This document shows, piece by piece, positions 8,194 to 17,242 of a DNA stretch of 64,000 nucleotides. The notes beneath the pieces were generated by a model, which saw only the letters and a program-made list of their open reading frames with translations, had not been told where the DNA came from and did not search any database. The DNA is from Alistipes sp. (GTDB lineage: Bacteria > Bacteroidota > Bacteroidia > Bacteroidales > Rikenellaceae): assembly GCA_017410165.1 (NCBI GenBank), contig JAFQRH010000019.1, positions 248,001-312,000 on the forward strand. Reading direction: 5' to 3'. Positions within the stretch are counted from its first letter, which is position 1. Every line of letters starts with the position of its first letter. The position numbers were made by a program, and so were the translations under genes.

Positions 8194-9291
8194 ATGAAAA
8201 AAATTCTTATCGCCGTGATTGCGTGTGCAGCGGCATTCACCGCTTGCGACAACAAGGGCGCAAGCAACATCACCAAGGGTAGCGAGTCGCAGATGGATAC
8301 TCTGTCGTACTACCTCGGTACCAATATCGGTCAGGGTGTATCGACCCAGATGAACGACATTGAGTTCAACTATACGATTATGGAAGAGGGTATCGCTGAC
8401 GGTGCTTTCGACCGTGCGAAGCAGACCCAGCAGGAGGCAATCGAGTTGCTCCGCGACTACTTCACCAACCGTCTCAACGCTCGTCGTTCGGAGAATGCAA
8501 AGATTGAGGCCGACACCACTTCGGAGGCAGAGCTTCTTCCGTTGTTTGCATCGAAAGAGGAGTGCGACAGCGTTTCGTACGCTTTCGGTAACGATATCGG
8601 TTGCAACCTTCGTTCGAGCAAGTTGCCTTTGCAGGTTCTTTGGGTTGTAAAGGGTATTCAGGATGGTCGCAATCCGGAGGTTGAGTTGGATCCGGCTGCA
8701 ATTCAGACATACTTGCAGCACTACTTCACCGTAGTTCGTCCTGCACAGGAGTTGGAGAAGTCGGTTGCTTGGTTGGCAAAGATGGAGAAGAAGTCGGGTG
8801 TTCAGAAGACCGAGAGCGGTCTGCTCTACAAAGTCGTTAAGGCGGGCGATATGTCGCTTGCTGCTACCGACGACCGCGACGTTGTTAAGGTACACTACAC
8901 GGGTCGCTTGATGGACGGCACCGTATTCGATTCGTCGAAGTTCGAGAACCGCACGAAGGAGCAGCAGGATGCAATGCGCGAGTGGGAGCCGGGCTTGTTC
9001 GATGAGAACGGTAACATTAAAGAGGAGAATCCGGTAGAGTTCCCATTGAACCGCGTAATCAAGGGTTGGACCGAGGGTATGAAGCTCGTTGGCCCTGGTG
9101 GCAAGATTATCCTCTACATCCCTTCGGAGTTGGCTTATGGTCAGCGTGGTGCAGGTCGTGATATCGGCCCTAACGCAGCGTTGGAGTTCGAGGTTGAGCT
9201 CTTCGAGGTTCAGCCATACGTAGAGCCACAGCCGGAGGTAGAAGAGCCGGCAGCCGAGGGCGCAGCAGCCGAGGCAACACCTGCCGAGTAA
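8194..9291 (+). CDS. FKBP-type peptidyl-prolyl isomerase lipoprotein
   Basis: 365 aa. Lipobox AFTAC (Cys18); an FKBP N-terminal dimerisation-type region with two related halves ([13 protein letters not shown] near 32 and [13 protein letters not shown] near 126); then the catalytic FKBP domain ([41 protein letters not shown]). About 30 residues rich in Glu/Asn are inserted between VFDSS and the [10 protein letters not shown] strand, where most FKBPs have about 8. The end is an Ala/Glu/Pro tail. Envelope protein-folding factor by family. A strong bidirectional hairpin follows the gene. Confidence 0.92.
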   Translation: MKKILIAVIACAAAFTACDNKGASNITKGSESQMDTLSYYLGTNIGQGVSTQMNDIEFNYTIMEEGIADGAFDRAKQTQQEAIELLRDYFTNRLNARRSENAKIEADTTSEAELLPLFASKEECDSVSYAFGNDIGCNLRSSKLPLQVLWVVKGIQDGRNPEVELDPAAIQTYLQHYFTVVRPAQELEKSVAWLAKMEKKSGVQKTESGLLYKVVKAGDMSLAATDDRDVVKVHYTGRLMDGTVFDSSKFENRTKEQQDAMREWEPGLFDENGNIKEENPVEFPLNRVIKGWTEGMKLVGPGGKIILYIPSELAYGQRGAGRDIGPNAALEFEVELFEVQPYVEPQPEVEEPAAEGAAAEATPAE

Positions 9292-9338
9292 ATAAGTAGA
9301 TAAAAGGGCATTGCCAAAGGCGGTGCTTTTTAGAGAAT

Positions 9339-9379
9339 AAATTATGGGCGAGAAATACTCCGTTTCTCGCCCATAATTT
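9339..9379. terminator. Bidirectional terminator, 17-bp perfect stem
   Basis: Arms 9339-9355 and 9363-9379 pair perfectly with a 7-base loop, with A-rich and T-rich flanks. It lies between two converging genes and can serve both. Confidence 0.85.
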
Positions 9380-9417
9380 TTGCGGTAATGATGCCGGTAA
9401 TGATGCCAAAGATGCGA

Positions 9418-10191
9418 TTACTCCATTGCGCGGTCGAGTACGTTGGCAATAATGTCGGCATAAACCGCACCTTCGCACTCGATAATCGAGGTTATGCCCC
9501 GTGTATCGACATACATCAACTCGTCGAGCGAAGCGAGCTCCTCGCATAAGATTTCGCGTACGACAACCTCACTTCTGCGCAGACGTGCGCAAACCTCTTT
9601 TATGCGTTGCACCTCCACGCTCTCTACGTGCGGGGCAAAGATGATTTGACGCCCCTTGATGGCAATCGGAGTGGCGCCGTCAATGCTGCTGATACATCCG
9701 TTGCGCTCGACCGTTACGGGTACGGTGTTGCGTGTCGGCTCACCGTCCTCCGCGATGTTTACGCGCCGACGCAGGATGGCTACAAATTCGGCAAACGCAC
9801 CCGTCGGTGCTCCGTTCAGCGGAATCGACTCCTCCACGATGCGTGCTACGGGACGAATTGCGCGTAGTCCGAAACGGTCGTAGAGCGATGTCTCTACGAC
9901 GTGTAACGAAAATTGATTCGCGCCATATATGCGTAACTCGATAATGTGGCTTTTAAGCAGTGAGTAGCGCTCCGCCCGCAACATCGCATCCACCTCGCGT
10001 ACGATTTGCTCGGCTGTGACGGTTATTCGCTCGCCGAAAAATTGACGTGCATAGTTGTTCAACAACTCCAAATGCTCCGCCACGTATAGCGCACGAGCAC
10101 CATCGGTGCGCACGAGTTGTCGGAGATACGGCCGACCGAAGTGGCGGTGTCTCTCGTATGCGCGTCCGTTTATATATATGGTATCGTCCAT
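9418..10191 (-). CDS. Aminotransferase class IV-like protein, probably diverged
   Basis: 257 aa, predicted cytosolic. The arrangement resembles class IV PLP enzymes: an N-terminal YINGRAYERHRHFG strand, HLELLNNYARQFFG (like the 'HleRL' helix), a mid-protein strand set, and a C-terminal DELMYVDTRGITSII resembling the family's 'adEvfltnt..gv.pv' segment. I could not place the catalytic Lys, so it may be inactive or the likeness may be only structural. It follows holA by 62 bases and could be co-transcribed with tilS-holA. Alternative: an uncharacterised conserved Bacteroidales protein. Confidence 0.45.
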   Translation of the reverse strand: MDDTIYINGRAYERHRHFGRPYLRQLVRTDGARALYVAEHLELLNNYARQFFGERITVTAEQIVREVDAMLRAERYSLLKSHIIELRIYGANQFSLHVVETSLYDRFGLRAIRPVARIVEESIPLNGAPTGAFAEFVAILRRRVNIAEDGEPTRNTVPVTVERNGCISSIDGATPIAIKGRQIIFAPHVESVEVQRIKEVCARLRRSEVVVREILCEELASLDELMYVDTRGITSIIECEGAVYADIIANVLDRAME

Positions 10192-10253
10192 TGCGTCTCG
10201 GGGGATGAGTATTGGGTTTGCGGGTTAATGGGTTTGCTCGGGCGCAGACCTCG

Positions 10254-11321
10254 CTACATAAATATCTTCAACAATAATTCGCGTAGCAACTCGCCGTCGC
10301 TCTTGCCACCCGTATCGATGCCTTTGCTCTTGCCGTCGTATTCGCGCAACAGTCCGAGAATCTCGAACACCTTGCGGTTGTTCCACGCCGCCGAGTACTG
10401 TTTCAGGTCGCGTAGCGCATACATATTGCTCGAACGCAGATGCCCGAGCAGTTCGGCATCGGTTGGGAATGGCACGCGCTTGAATCGCTCGCGCCAACGC
10501 AGATAGTTTACGATAAATATCTCGCGGAAGGTGCCAAACAGAGCCATAATTGTCAGCAGTAGCGGATACTCCTTCGGGTTGCGTGACAAGTGGTCGGCAA
10601 TGGTCATTGCGCGCTTTACATCCTTAACCGCTACGGCGCGACATAACTCGAAGTTGTTAAACTCCTTCGAGATGCCGATATAGGTTTCGATATCCGATGC
10701 TGTTATGCGACGCCGCTCTTCGGGGAGCGACACGAGAAGTTTCGATAGTTCGTTGCTCGTGCGCGAAATGTCGCATCCGAGATGATTGACCAACAACTCG
10801 ACGCACGACGGGTCAATCTCCAACCCCTTGCTGCGCACAAAACCGCCGAGCCAATCCTTTATCTCGTAGTCGCGCGGACGCACCGACTCGAACACCGTGC
10901 CATTCGCCGCACAACTCTTGTATAGTTGCTGACGGCGGTCGGCACTCTTCTCTTTGTAACAGATTACCAATATGGTGGTTGGTAGAGGGTTGGCCGTGTA
11001 GGTAGCGAGCAGTTCGGGCTTTGGCAGATGTTGTGCCTCCTTTACGATTATCACCTCGTAGCCGCCCATCATAGGTATCTGTCGGCAGTAACTTGCCACC
11101 GTGCCGCCATCCGTGTCGCGCCCGTAGAGTGTGATTTGGTTGAATGCTCGCTCTGCTTCGTTGAGGATGCCGCCAGCCAACTTTTCGCACAAGACATCGA
11201 TGAAGTACGGCTCTTCGCCCATCAACAGATATACGGGCGAGAAGCGACGAGCGTCTATCTCGCCACACAAACGGCGGAACTCCGCCTCGCTATCCTTGAA
11301 TCTCGCTGTGCTCTTTGCCAT
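10254..11321 (-). CDS. holA: DNA polymerase III delta subunit
   Basis: 355 aa. Opens the sliding clamp as part of the clamp loader. Recognised from PVYLLMGEEPYFID near residue 30, the diverged AAA+ fold lacking a Walker A motif, NPLPTTILVI, and the C-terminal collar helices. It starts 4 bases after the tilS stop and is clearly in the same operon. Confidence 0.88.
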   Translation of the reverse strand: MAKSTARFKDSEAEFRRLCGEIDARRFSPVYLLMGEEPYFIDVLCEKLAGGILNEAERAFNQITLYGRDTDGGTVASYCRQIPMMGGYEVIIVKEAQHLPKPELLATYTANPLPTTILVICYKEKSADRRQQLYKSCAANGTVFESVRPRDYEIKDWLGGFVRSKGLEIDPSCVELLVNHLGCDISRTSNELSKLLVSLPEERRRITASDIETYIGISKEFNNFELCRAVAVKDVKRAMTIADHLSRNPKEYPLLLTIMALFGTFREIFIVNYLRWRERFKRVPFPTDAELLGHLRSSNMYALRDLKQYSAAWNNRKVFEILGLLREYDGKSKGIDTGGKSDGELLRELLLKIFM

Positions 11322-11325
11322 ATTG

Positions 11326-12678
11326 TCAGAGTGTCTCTTTCGTTATCTTCAAAATGCGCTCCGTGCGGTCGTTTACACGGAAACGGTCGTCCGTGCGACG
11401 GCCTACGACCCATACGATTTCGCCGTCCGACTCCAAAACGAATTGTCGGTTGCGTTGCGTGGGCGATACTTTGCAGTCGGTCAGATAGTCACCAACCTTC
11501 TTGCGACCGCACATTCCGAACGGAATGAACGTATCGCCGTCGCGCCAACGTCGCAACGTGAGCGGGTAGTGTAGTTTTGCCTCGTCGAGGAACGCCACTT
11601 CGGGTGGTGCGTTGTACTCCGAAATGTTGTCGATATCGGTATGCGTGTAGTAGAGTACCGAATTTCCGCAGTAACTGCGCAGGTCTTGCATAGTAACCTC
11701 CATCGAGCAGTCGTCCTGCTCGCCAATGCGCTCGATGGTGATGTCGCCACGGTCGATGTACGCCACATATTCGCGCGAATAGAATCGCTGACCGGTCGAG
11801 CCCTGCGAGAGTGCCTTGCAGAGGTTGTCCACAACGTCGCCCTTGAAGCCGTACGACGAGTTGAGTATCTCGTAAATCACGAAATCGCGCGGAAAATCGC
11901 CGTCGATTCGCTCCGTGCAGATTCGCTCTTCGCCGTCGCGTGTTTCGATGCACTGCGCCTTGATTTTGCCAATCGCCGCATCGATGAATCGCTGTGCATC
12001 GGTCAGACGATACAGATTGCCACGCATCAGAGCCGTGAACGATGGGTTTATCTCTCGAATCATCGGCACCAATCCCAATCGGATTTTGTTGCGCAGATAC
12101 TTCGTCGAGCGATTCGACGAATCCTCGCGGAACGGGATTTTATGCGCTACGGCATACTCCAAAATCTCTTTGCGCGAGGCGAACATCAGCGGTCGGATAA
12201 TCTTGCCGCGCTGACGATGTATGCCGGTCAAGCCACGCAGACCCGTACCGCGCAACAGATTGATAAAGAAGGTCTCTATCGAGTCGTCCACGTGGTGCGC
12301 AATGGCAATGACGGTGTAGCCGTGCTCGTGGCACAACTCCTCGAACCAATCGTATCGCAGGCGTCGTGCCGCCATCTCCATCGACTCGCCCGTGCGCTCC
12401 ATCTCCTCGGTTGTGTTGAAACGGCGGTTGTAAATCGGCACACCGAGCATCTCCGCTTCGCGTGCAACGGTTGCCTCATCCTCGTCGCTCTCGTCGCCAC
12501 GCAGACAGAAGTTGCAGTGTGCAACGCCTACGTTGTAGCCCGACTGAACGAATAGCGAGAGCATAACCATCGAATCGACACCGCCCGAAACCGTGAGCAG
12601 AATCTTGTCGTCGTGCGAAAAGAGTTGGTGTCGCTCGTTGTATCGCTCGAAATTTTGTAGCAATATATCGCTTGTCAT
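11326..12678 (-). CDS. tilS: tRNA(Ile)-lysidine synthase
   Basis: 450 aa. Converts C34 of tRNA-Ile (CAU) to lysidine using ATP and lysine. PP-loop SGGVDS at residues 31-36, VAHCNFCLRG, and AHHVDDSIETFFINLLRGTGLRGL are diagnostic; the C-terminal part holds the tRNA-binding domain (LRRWRDGDTFIPFGMCGRKKVGDYL). First gene of the tilS-holA pair. Confidence 0.93.
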   Translation of the reverse strand: MTSDILLQNFERYNERHQLFSHDDKILLTVSGGVDSMVMLSLFVQSGYNVGVAHCNFCLRGDESDEDEATVAREAEMLGVPIYNRRFNTTEEMERTGESMEMAARRLRYDWFEELCHEHGYTVIAIAHHVDDSIETFFINLLRGTGLRGLTGIHRQRGKIIRPLMFASRKEILEYAVAHKIPFREDSSNRSTKYLRNKIRLGLVPMIREINPSFTALMRGNLYRLTDAQRFIDAAIGKIKAQCIETRDGEERICTERIDGDFPRDFVIYEILNSSYGFKGDVVDNLCKALSQGSTGQRFYSREYVAYIDRGDITIERIGEQDDCSMEVTMQDLRSYCGNSVLYYTHTDIDNISEYNAPPEVAFLDEAKLHYPLTLRRWRDGDTFIPFGMCGRKKVGDYLTDCKVSPTQRNRQFVLESDGEIVWVVGRRTDDRFRVNDRTERILKITKETL

Positions 12679-12799
12679 ACTTTGTCTTGTTGTGGGGTGT
12701 ACGGCTCATTGCACTTTGGACCGAACTTTGCGGCCACACCGTCAGCCATCGGCATCTGTGCGTAGGTTTGCCTCGCGCCGCTCCCCTTGAAAATTTGTG

Positions 12800-13810
12800 T
12801 TATAAAATATTAACCTCCGTATCAATGTCGATGCCGAATTGCTCGCGCACCTTACGCTGTACCTTGCGTGCCAGCGCAAGCACTTCGCCTCCGTCGGCAC
12901 CGCCCGTATTGATAAGCACCAATGCTTGACGCGGATGCACGCCAACGTGCCCCTCCGTGTAGCCCTTCATTCCGGCGCGGTCGATAAGCCAACCTGCCGC
13001 AAGTTTGATGCAGGATGGGTCGGCAGCGGGGTAGTGCGGCATATCGGGGTGTGCGGCGAGTAGTCGCTCCGCAACGTCGCGCCCGACAATCGGATTCTTG
13101 AAGAAACTGCCGGCATTGCCCGTAACGGCCGTATCGGGTAGTTTCGAGCGGCGAATAGCACATATCGCATCGCGTATGTTGCGTAACGAAGCACCGCCTC
13201 TCTGCTCGACCTCGCGCGCAACATCGCCGTAGTGCAAATCGGGTAACGGTTGCTTGCAGAGCACAAATTCGACGCTGACAATTACCACCTTGTCTTTCAG
13301 CGCGTGCTTGAAGATGCTCTCGCGGTATCCGAACTCGCACTCCTCCACCGAGAGCATATCGAAGGTGCGCTCGTCGGCTCGGAAAAACTCCACGCGGCGA
13401 ATCACATCCTTCGCCTCGCGGCCGTATGCGCCGATGTTCTGCACCGGTGCTGCACCAACTTTGCCCGGAATGAGCGAGAGGTTTTCGACACCCCACAAAT
13501 CGCGTTCGACGCACCACTCCACGAAGTCGTCCCACTCGACGCCTGCGCCTACGCGGACACGCACCTGATGCTCGTCCTCGCTTACAATCTCGGTTGTGAG
13601 GTTGCGCGGCGCGATGAGTGTCATATCAGCATCGCGCGTGAAGAGGATGTTGTTTCCACCGCCGAGAGCCATCCAGTCGCCTATGATGTGGCGCTCGAAA
13701 ATCTCGGTCAGCTCCTCCGGCTTCTCGAACTCGATGAGTCGTGTAGCGCGTTGGCAAACGTGAAAACTGTTGCGCGATGTGAGGTCTGCGTTGTCGAATA
13801 TGCGAATCAT
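12800..13810 (-). CDS. murB: UDP-N-acetylenolpyruvoylglucosamine reductase
   Basis: 336 aa from ATG 13810; an upstream extension to 13999 would overlap the divergent promoter region and was rejected. FAD enzyme of peptidoglycan precursor synthesis. LGGGNNILF and LIPGKVGAAPVQNIGAYG mark the FAD domain; the catalytic Ser is in NAGSFFKNP; YRESIFKH and the C-terminal CIKLAAGWLIDRAG, GHVGVHPRQALVLIN make it a type I (E. coli-like) MurB. About 120 bases separate it from tilS. Confidence 0.93.
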   Translation of the reverse strand: MIRIFDNADLTSRNSFHVCQRATRLIEFEKPEELTEIFERHIIGDWMALGGGNNILFTRDADMTLIAPRNLTTEIVSEDEHQVRVRVGAGVEWDDFVEWCVERDLWGVENLSLIPGKVGAAPVQNIGAYGREAKDVIRRVEFFRADERTFDMLSVEECEFGYRESIFKHALKDKVVIVSVEFVLCKQPLPDLHYGDVAREVEQRGGASLRNIRDAICAIRRSKLPDTAVTGNAGSFFKNPIVGRDVAERLLAAHPDMPHYPAADPSCIKLAAGWLIDRAGMKGYTEGHVGVHPRQALVLINTGGADGGEVLALARKVQRKVREQFGIDIDTEVNIL

Positions 13811-13955
13811 TGTTTTGTTGGTATTCGGTCGTAAATATGCTCGTTTTACGCGGTAAATATACGAATAGTTTTCGACTTTTGCTCGCGTGCCCGCATTAAA
13901 TCGTGTGCGCGAAGAAAAAAGCCGGGAAAATTGTGCGAATCTCGATAAAAATTTG

Positions 13956-13963
13956 TAACTTTG
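13956..13963 (+). promoter_or_regulatory. -7 promoter element of DUF4301 gene (TAACTTTG)
   Basis: TAACTTTG, 53 bases before ATG 14017, with a TTG 22 bases further upstream (13931-13933). Confidence 0.6.
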
Positions 13964-14016
13964 AAAGTATTTGTGCTGAACCGAAACAAAACTAACCAAA
14001 TAAAACCTTAAAACGT

Positions 14017-15450
14017 ATGTTTAACGAAAAAGATTTAGAACAGATTCGCCGTCACGGTCTCACCGTTGAGCAGGTCGAACAGCAAATTGAGAATTTCCGT
14101 CGCGGCTTCCCGTCGCTCGGCGTTGTTGCCGCTGCCTCGCCCGAGGATGGTATTACGATTCTCTCGAAAGAGGAGTGCGAGCGTGCGGCTGCGGCTTATG
14201 ACGCGCGCGTTGGCGAACTTTCGGTAGTGAAGTTTGTGCCGGCGTCGGGTGCTGCAACGCGTATGTTCAAAGAGTTGTTCGAGTTTGTGAAGGAGGATAA
14301 GCGCGGTAAGGGTATCGACACGCTGCTCGACAATATCGAGCGTTTCGCCTTCTATCCCGAGTTGAAGCAGGTCGTTAGCGATTTCTCTGACGAGAAGGCG
14401 GTCGTGTCGGCAATCGTCGAAAAGGGCTTGGAGTATGGCGCAAAACCGAAGGGCTTGGTTACGTTCCACGCCTACGATGATGGCGCACGCAAGCCGGTTG
14501 AGGAGCACCTCGTCGAGGCGGCTCTCTATGGCAGTGCCAATGGTGTGGCTCGTCTGCATTTCACCGTTTCGCCGGAGCACGAGGCGGCGTTCCGCGAGTT
14601 GCTCTCGGAGAAGGTTGCCACCTACGAGCAGAAGTTCGGCGTGCGTTACGATATCTCCTTCTCGCAACAGCGTCCTTCGACCGATACGATAGCCGTCAAT
14701 CCGGACAATACACCGTTCCGTACCGATTCGGGCGAGTTGTTGTTCCGTCCGGCAGGTCACGGCGCGTTGCTGTCGAATCTGAACGATATCGACGCCGATG
14801 TAATCTTTGTAAAGAATATCGACAACGTAACCACCGATGCTCTGCGTGCCGATACGGTACTCTATAAAAAAGCCCTTGCCGGTCTGTTGCTCGAAGTGCA
14901 GGAGCAGACCTTCTCGCATTTGCGCGCGTTGCGTGCGGGTGAGGCCGATTTGACTGCGGTTGCCGAGTTCGTCGAGAAGCGTCTGTGTGTGAAGTTGCCG
15001 GAGGGTGCCGATGCTGCGCTTTTGGAGCATCTGCTCGATCGTCCTATCCGCATTTGCGGTATGGTGCGCAACGAGGGCGAGCCGGGTGGAGGTCCGTTCT
15101 GGGTGGCAAACAGCGATGGTACGCAGACATTGCAAATTGCCGAGTCGAGCCAAATTTCGGCCGATGATATGGCTTTGATGAAGGGCGCGACACACTTCAA
15201 TCCGGTGGATTTGGTGTGCGGCGTGAAGCGTGCCGATGGCAGCAAGTTCGATTTGTTGCGCTATACCGACCCTGCTACGGGCTTCATTTCGTCGAAGTCG
15301 AGCGGTGGCCGCGATTTGCGTGCGCAGGAGTTGCCGGGCTTGTGGAACGGTGCAATGGCAGATTGGAGCACGATATTTGTCGATGTTCCAATTTCGACAT
15401 TCTCGCCGGTAAAGGTGGTGCAGGATTTGTTGCGTCCACAGCACTCGTAA
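14017..15450 (+). CDS. DUF4301 family protein, nucleotidyltransferase-like
   Basis: 477 aa, predicted cytosolic. FVPASGAATRMFKEL near residue 79 resembles the G-x-G-T/S-R-M loop of sugar-nucleotide pyrophosphorylases, and KPKGLVTFH, RPAGHGALLSNL and ICGMVRNEGEPGGGPFWV resemble their sugar-binding loops. The family is conserved in Bacteroidetes; the reaction is not established to my knowledge. It is transcribed alone from a -7 element at 13956 and ends at a clear hairpin terminator. Confidence 0.8.
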   Translation: MFNEKDLEQIRRHGLTVEQVEQQIENFRRGFPSLGVVAAASPEDGITILSKEECERAAAAYDARVGELSVVKFVPASGAATRMFKELFEFVKEDKRGKGIDTLLDNIERFAFYPELKQVVSDFSDEKAVVSAIVEKGLEYGAKPKGLVTFHAYDDGARKPVEEHLVEAALYGSANGVARLHFTVSPEHEAAFRELLSEKVATYEQKFGVRYDISFSQQRPSTDTIAVNPDNTPFRTDSGELLFRPAGHGALLSNLNDIDADVIFVKNIDNVTTDALRADTVLYKKALAGLLLEVQEQTFSHLRALRAGEADLTAVAEFVEKRLCVKLPEGADAALLEHLLDRPIRICGMVRNEGEPGGGPFWVANSDGTQTLQIAESSQISADDMALMKGATHFNPVDLVCGVKRADGSKFDLLRYTDPATGFISSKSSGGRDLRAQELPGLWNGAMADWSTIFVDVPISTFSPVKVVQDLLRPQHS

Positions 15451-15471
15451 TCGGGTTACAAATAGTTGCAG

Positions 15472-15507
15472 AATCGGCACTCCGTAGTTGTGAGTGCCGA
15501 TTTTTTT
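15472..15507 (+). terminator. Rho-independent terminator after DUF4301 gene
   Basis: Perfect 11-bp stem (15472-15482 with 15492-15502), 9-base loop, then T7. Confidence 0.9.
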
Positions 15508-15647
15508 GTTGTGCTGTGGATGTGGTGGTTGTGTCGCGAATTTGAGTGCGGCTAACTGCTTGGCGAAATTTTGAACGGATTTTGCACCGTTATTGTTGCG
15601 ACGAATTTCTCGAAAAATATTCTAAATGGAAGAAGTGGGCAAAGTGC

Positions 15648-15678
15648 TTGTTTTTCAGAGAAAAAAATCGTATATTTG
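15648..15678 (+). promoter_or_regulatory. Promoter of the V-ATPase operon
   Basis: TTG (15648-15650), 20 bases, TATATTTG (15671-15678). The leader to the first ATG is about 100 bases and holds a short hairpin with CACACG/CGTGTG arms near 15698-15715. Confidence 0.75.
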
Positions 15679-15786
15679 CGCCGTTTTTGCGGGCGAACAC
15701 ACGGCCGCACGTGTGAGGGGTGGCATAAGTTGCTCGAAGCGAATAATTTGACAGAAAAAACATAAAATCATACAAAATAACCGATT

Positions 15787-16392
15787 ATGGAAAACAAACT
15801 CAAAGAACTGACCGATCGCCTCTATGGTGAGGGATTGGAGAAGGGTCGCGTAGAGGCAGACCGTTTGGTAGCTGATGCCAAGGAGCAGGCAGCAAAGATT
15901 CTGGCCGATGCCCAGGCAGAGGCAACGCGTATCGTAAAGCAGGCCGAGGATAAGGCGGCAGATACGGCGAAGAACTCGATGACCGAGATTTCGCTTGCAG
16001 GCAAGCAGGCGTTGGCAACCATCAAGAATGAGATTGCCGAGGCCATCATCGCCAAGAGTGTTGGCGAGGGCGTGAAGCAGGCAACCGTTGATGCTGCATT
16101 CGTGAAGTCGATGTTGCTCGAAGTTGCAAAGAATTGGAACAGCGATGGCTCGAAGGCCGATTTGAAGGCGTTGCTTCCGGCTACGCTCGAAGCGGAGTTC
16201 TCGAAACTCTTCGAGGGTTCGGCAAAAGAGATGCTTGCAGCGGGTGTTGAGGTTGGCTACTCGAACGAGGTTCGTAACGGCTTCAAGGTTGGTGCGAAGG
16301 ATGGTGGCTACTATATCGCCTTCACCGACGAGAGTTTTGCTGCGCTGATGCAGGAGTATCTTCGTGAAAAGGTTTCTCAACTGCTCTTTTAG
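15787..16392 (+). CDS. ntpE: V-type ATPase subunit E
   Basis: 201 aa. Peripheral-stalk subunit linking the A/B head to the membrane part. The N-terminal half is a long Ala/Glu/Lys-rich helix (about 1-80) typical of the E/G stalk coiled coil; the C-terminal half is the globular head-binding part. First gene of the operon, two bases before the next ORF. Confidence 0.85.
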   Translation: MENKLKELTDRLYGEGLEKGRVEADRLVADAKEQAAKILADAQAEATRIVKQAEDKAADTAKNSMTEISLAGKQALATIKNEIAEAIIAKSVGEGVKQATVDAAFVKSMLLEVAKNWNSDGSKADLKALLPATLEAEFSKLFEGSAKEMLAAGVEVGYSNEVRNGFKVGAKDGGYYIAFTDESFAALMQEYLREKVSQLLF

Positions 16393-16394
16393 TT

Positions 16395-17228
16395 ATGTTC
16401 GCAAATAATTATTACACGCTCGTAGCCGGCTTCCGCGAATATGCACTCGATGCCGAGACCAAGGGTTTCGATATCGAGCAGATATTGACGGATGTCGAGG
16501 AGTCGCTCTCGGCCAAGGATTGGCGAGTGGTGAAACTCCTTTTTGCCTACTACGATTGCGAGAATCTCGTGGCTATGCGTAACGGCAGTACGTCGCACAA
16601 CGCTCTGGGTCGCCTTTCGGCAGAGGAGCTCACCGACGAACTCGCTCGTCCGACGCACCTCTCCGAACGCCTTGCGCGTGTGGTGCGTGCTTATGCACAA
16701 CCGGATGGCGAGGATGCCGAGCAGGTCAATGTCGAGCGACCGTTCGCTGCGTCGCTCTTTGCGGCGTATTACGAGGAGTGTGCCGGCAGCTCGTCGCGTT
16801 TCCTGCGCGAGTGGTCGGAGGCAGACCGTACGTTACGTAATGTGACGGCGGCCATCGTAGCACGCGAGCGCGGTCTGGCTGTCGATACGGTGACCGTTGG
16901 TGGCGGCGAGATTGTTGAGCAGTTGCACCGTAGTTCGGCTGCCGATTTTGGTTTGCGTGGCGAGTTGCAGTATATCGACTCGCTCATCGCTGCCGTTGGC
17001 GACGAACGCAATCTTCTCGAAAAGGAGCGTAAAATCGACCTGATTCGTTGGTCGATTGCTTCGGAACTCTCTGTATTCGACTATTTCGATTTGAACGCCG
17101 TCTTGTGCTATCTGGTCAAGGTCTGCATCGTGGCACGTTGGAGTGCGCTCGATCGCGCAACGGGTCGTGCGATGTTCGAGCGACTGATGGCCGAGTTGGA
17201 CGGTAAGGAGTTGGTAGGAAAATTATAA
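16395..17228 (+). CDS. DUF2764 protein, V-ATPase subunit C-like
   Basis: 277 aa, starts MFANNYYTLVAGFREY. Its place between E and A is that of subunit C in V/A-ATPase operons, and DUF2764 proteins occupy this place in Bacteroidetes. The helical, acidic sequence fits a subunit C-like role connecting the rotor to the ring, but this is inferred from position. No catalytic motif seen. Confidence 0.75.
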   Translation: MFANNYYTLVAGFREYALDAETKGFDIEQILTDVEESLSAKDWRVVKLLFAYYDCENLVAMRNGSTSHNALGRLSAEELTDELARPTHLSERLARVVRAYAQPDGEDAEQVNVERPFAASLFAAYYEECAGSSSRFLREWSEADRTLRNVTAAIVARERGLAVDTVTVGGGEIVEQLHRSSAADFGLRGELQYIDSLIAAVGDERNLLEKERKIDLIRWSIASELSVFDYFDLNAVLCYLVKVCIVARWSALDRATGRAMFERLMAELDGKELVGKL

Positions 17229-17242
17229 AAACAAAATATTTG

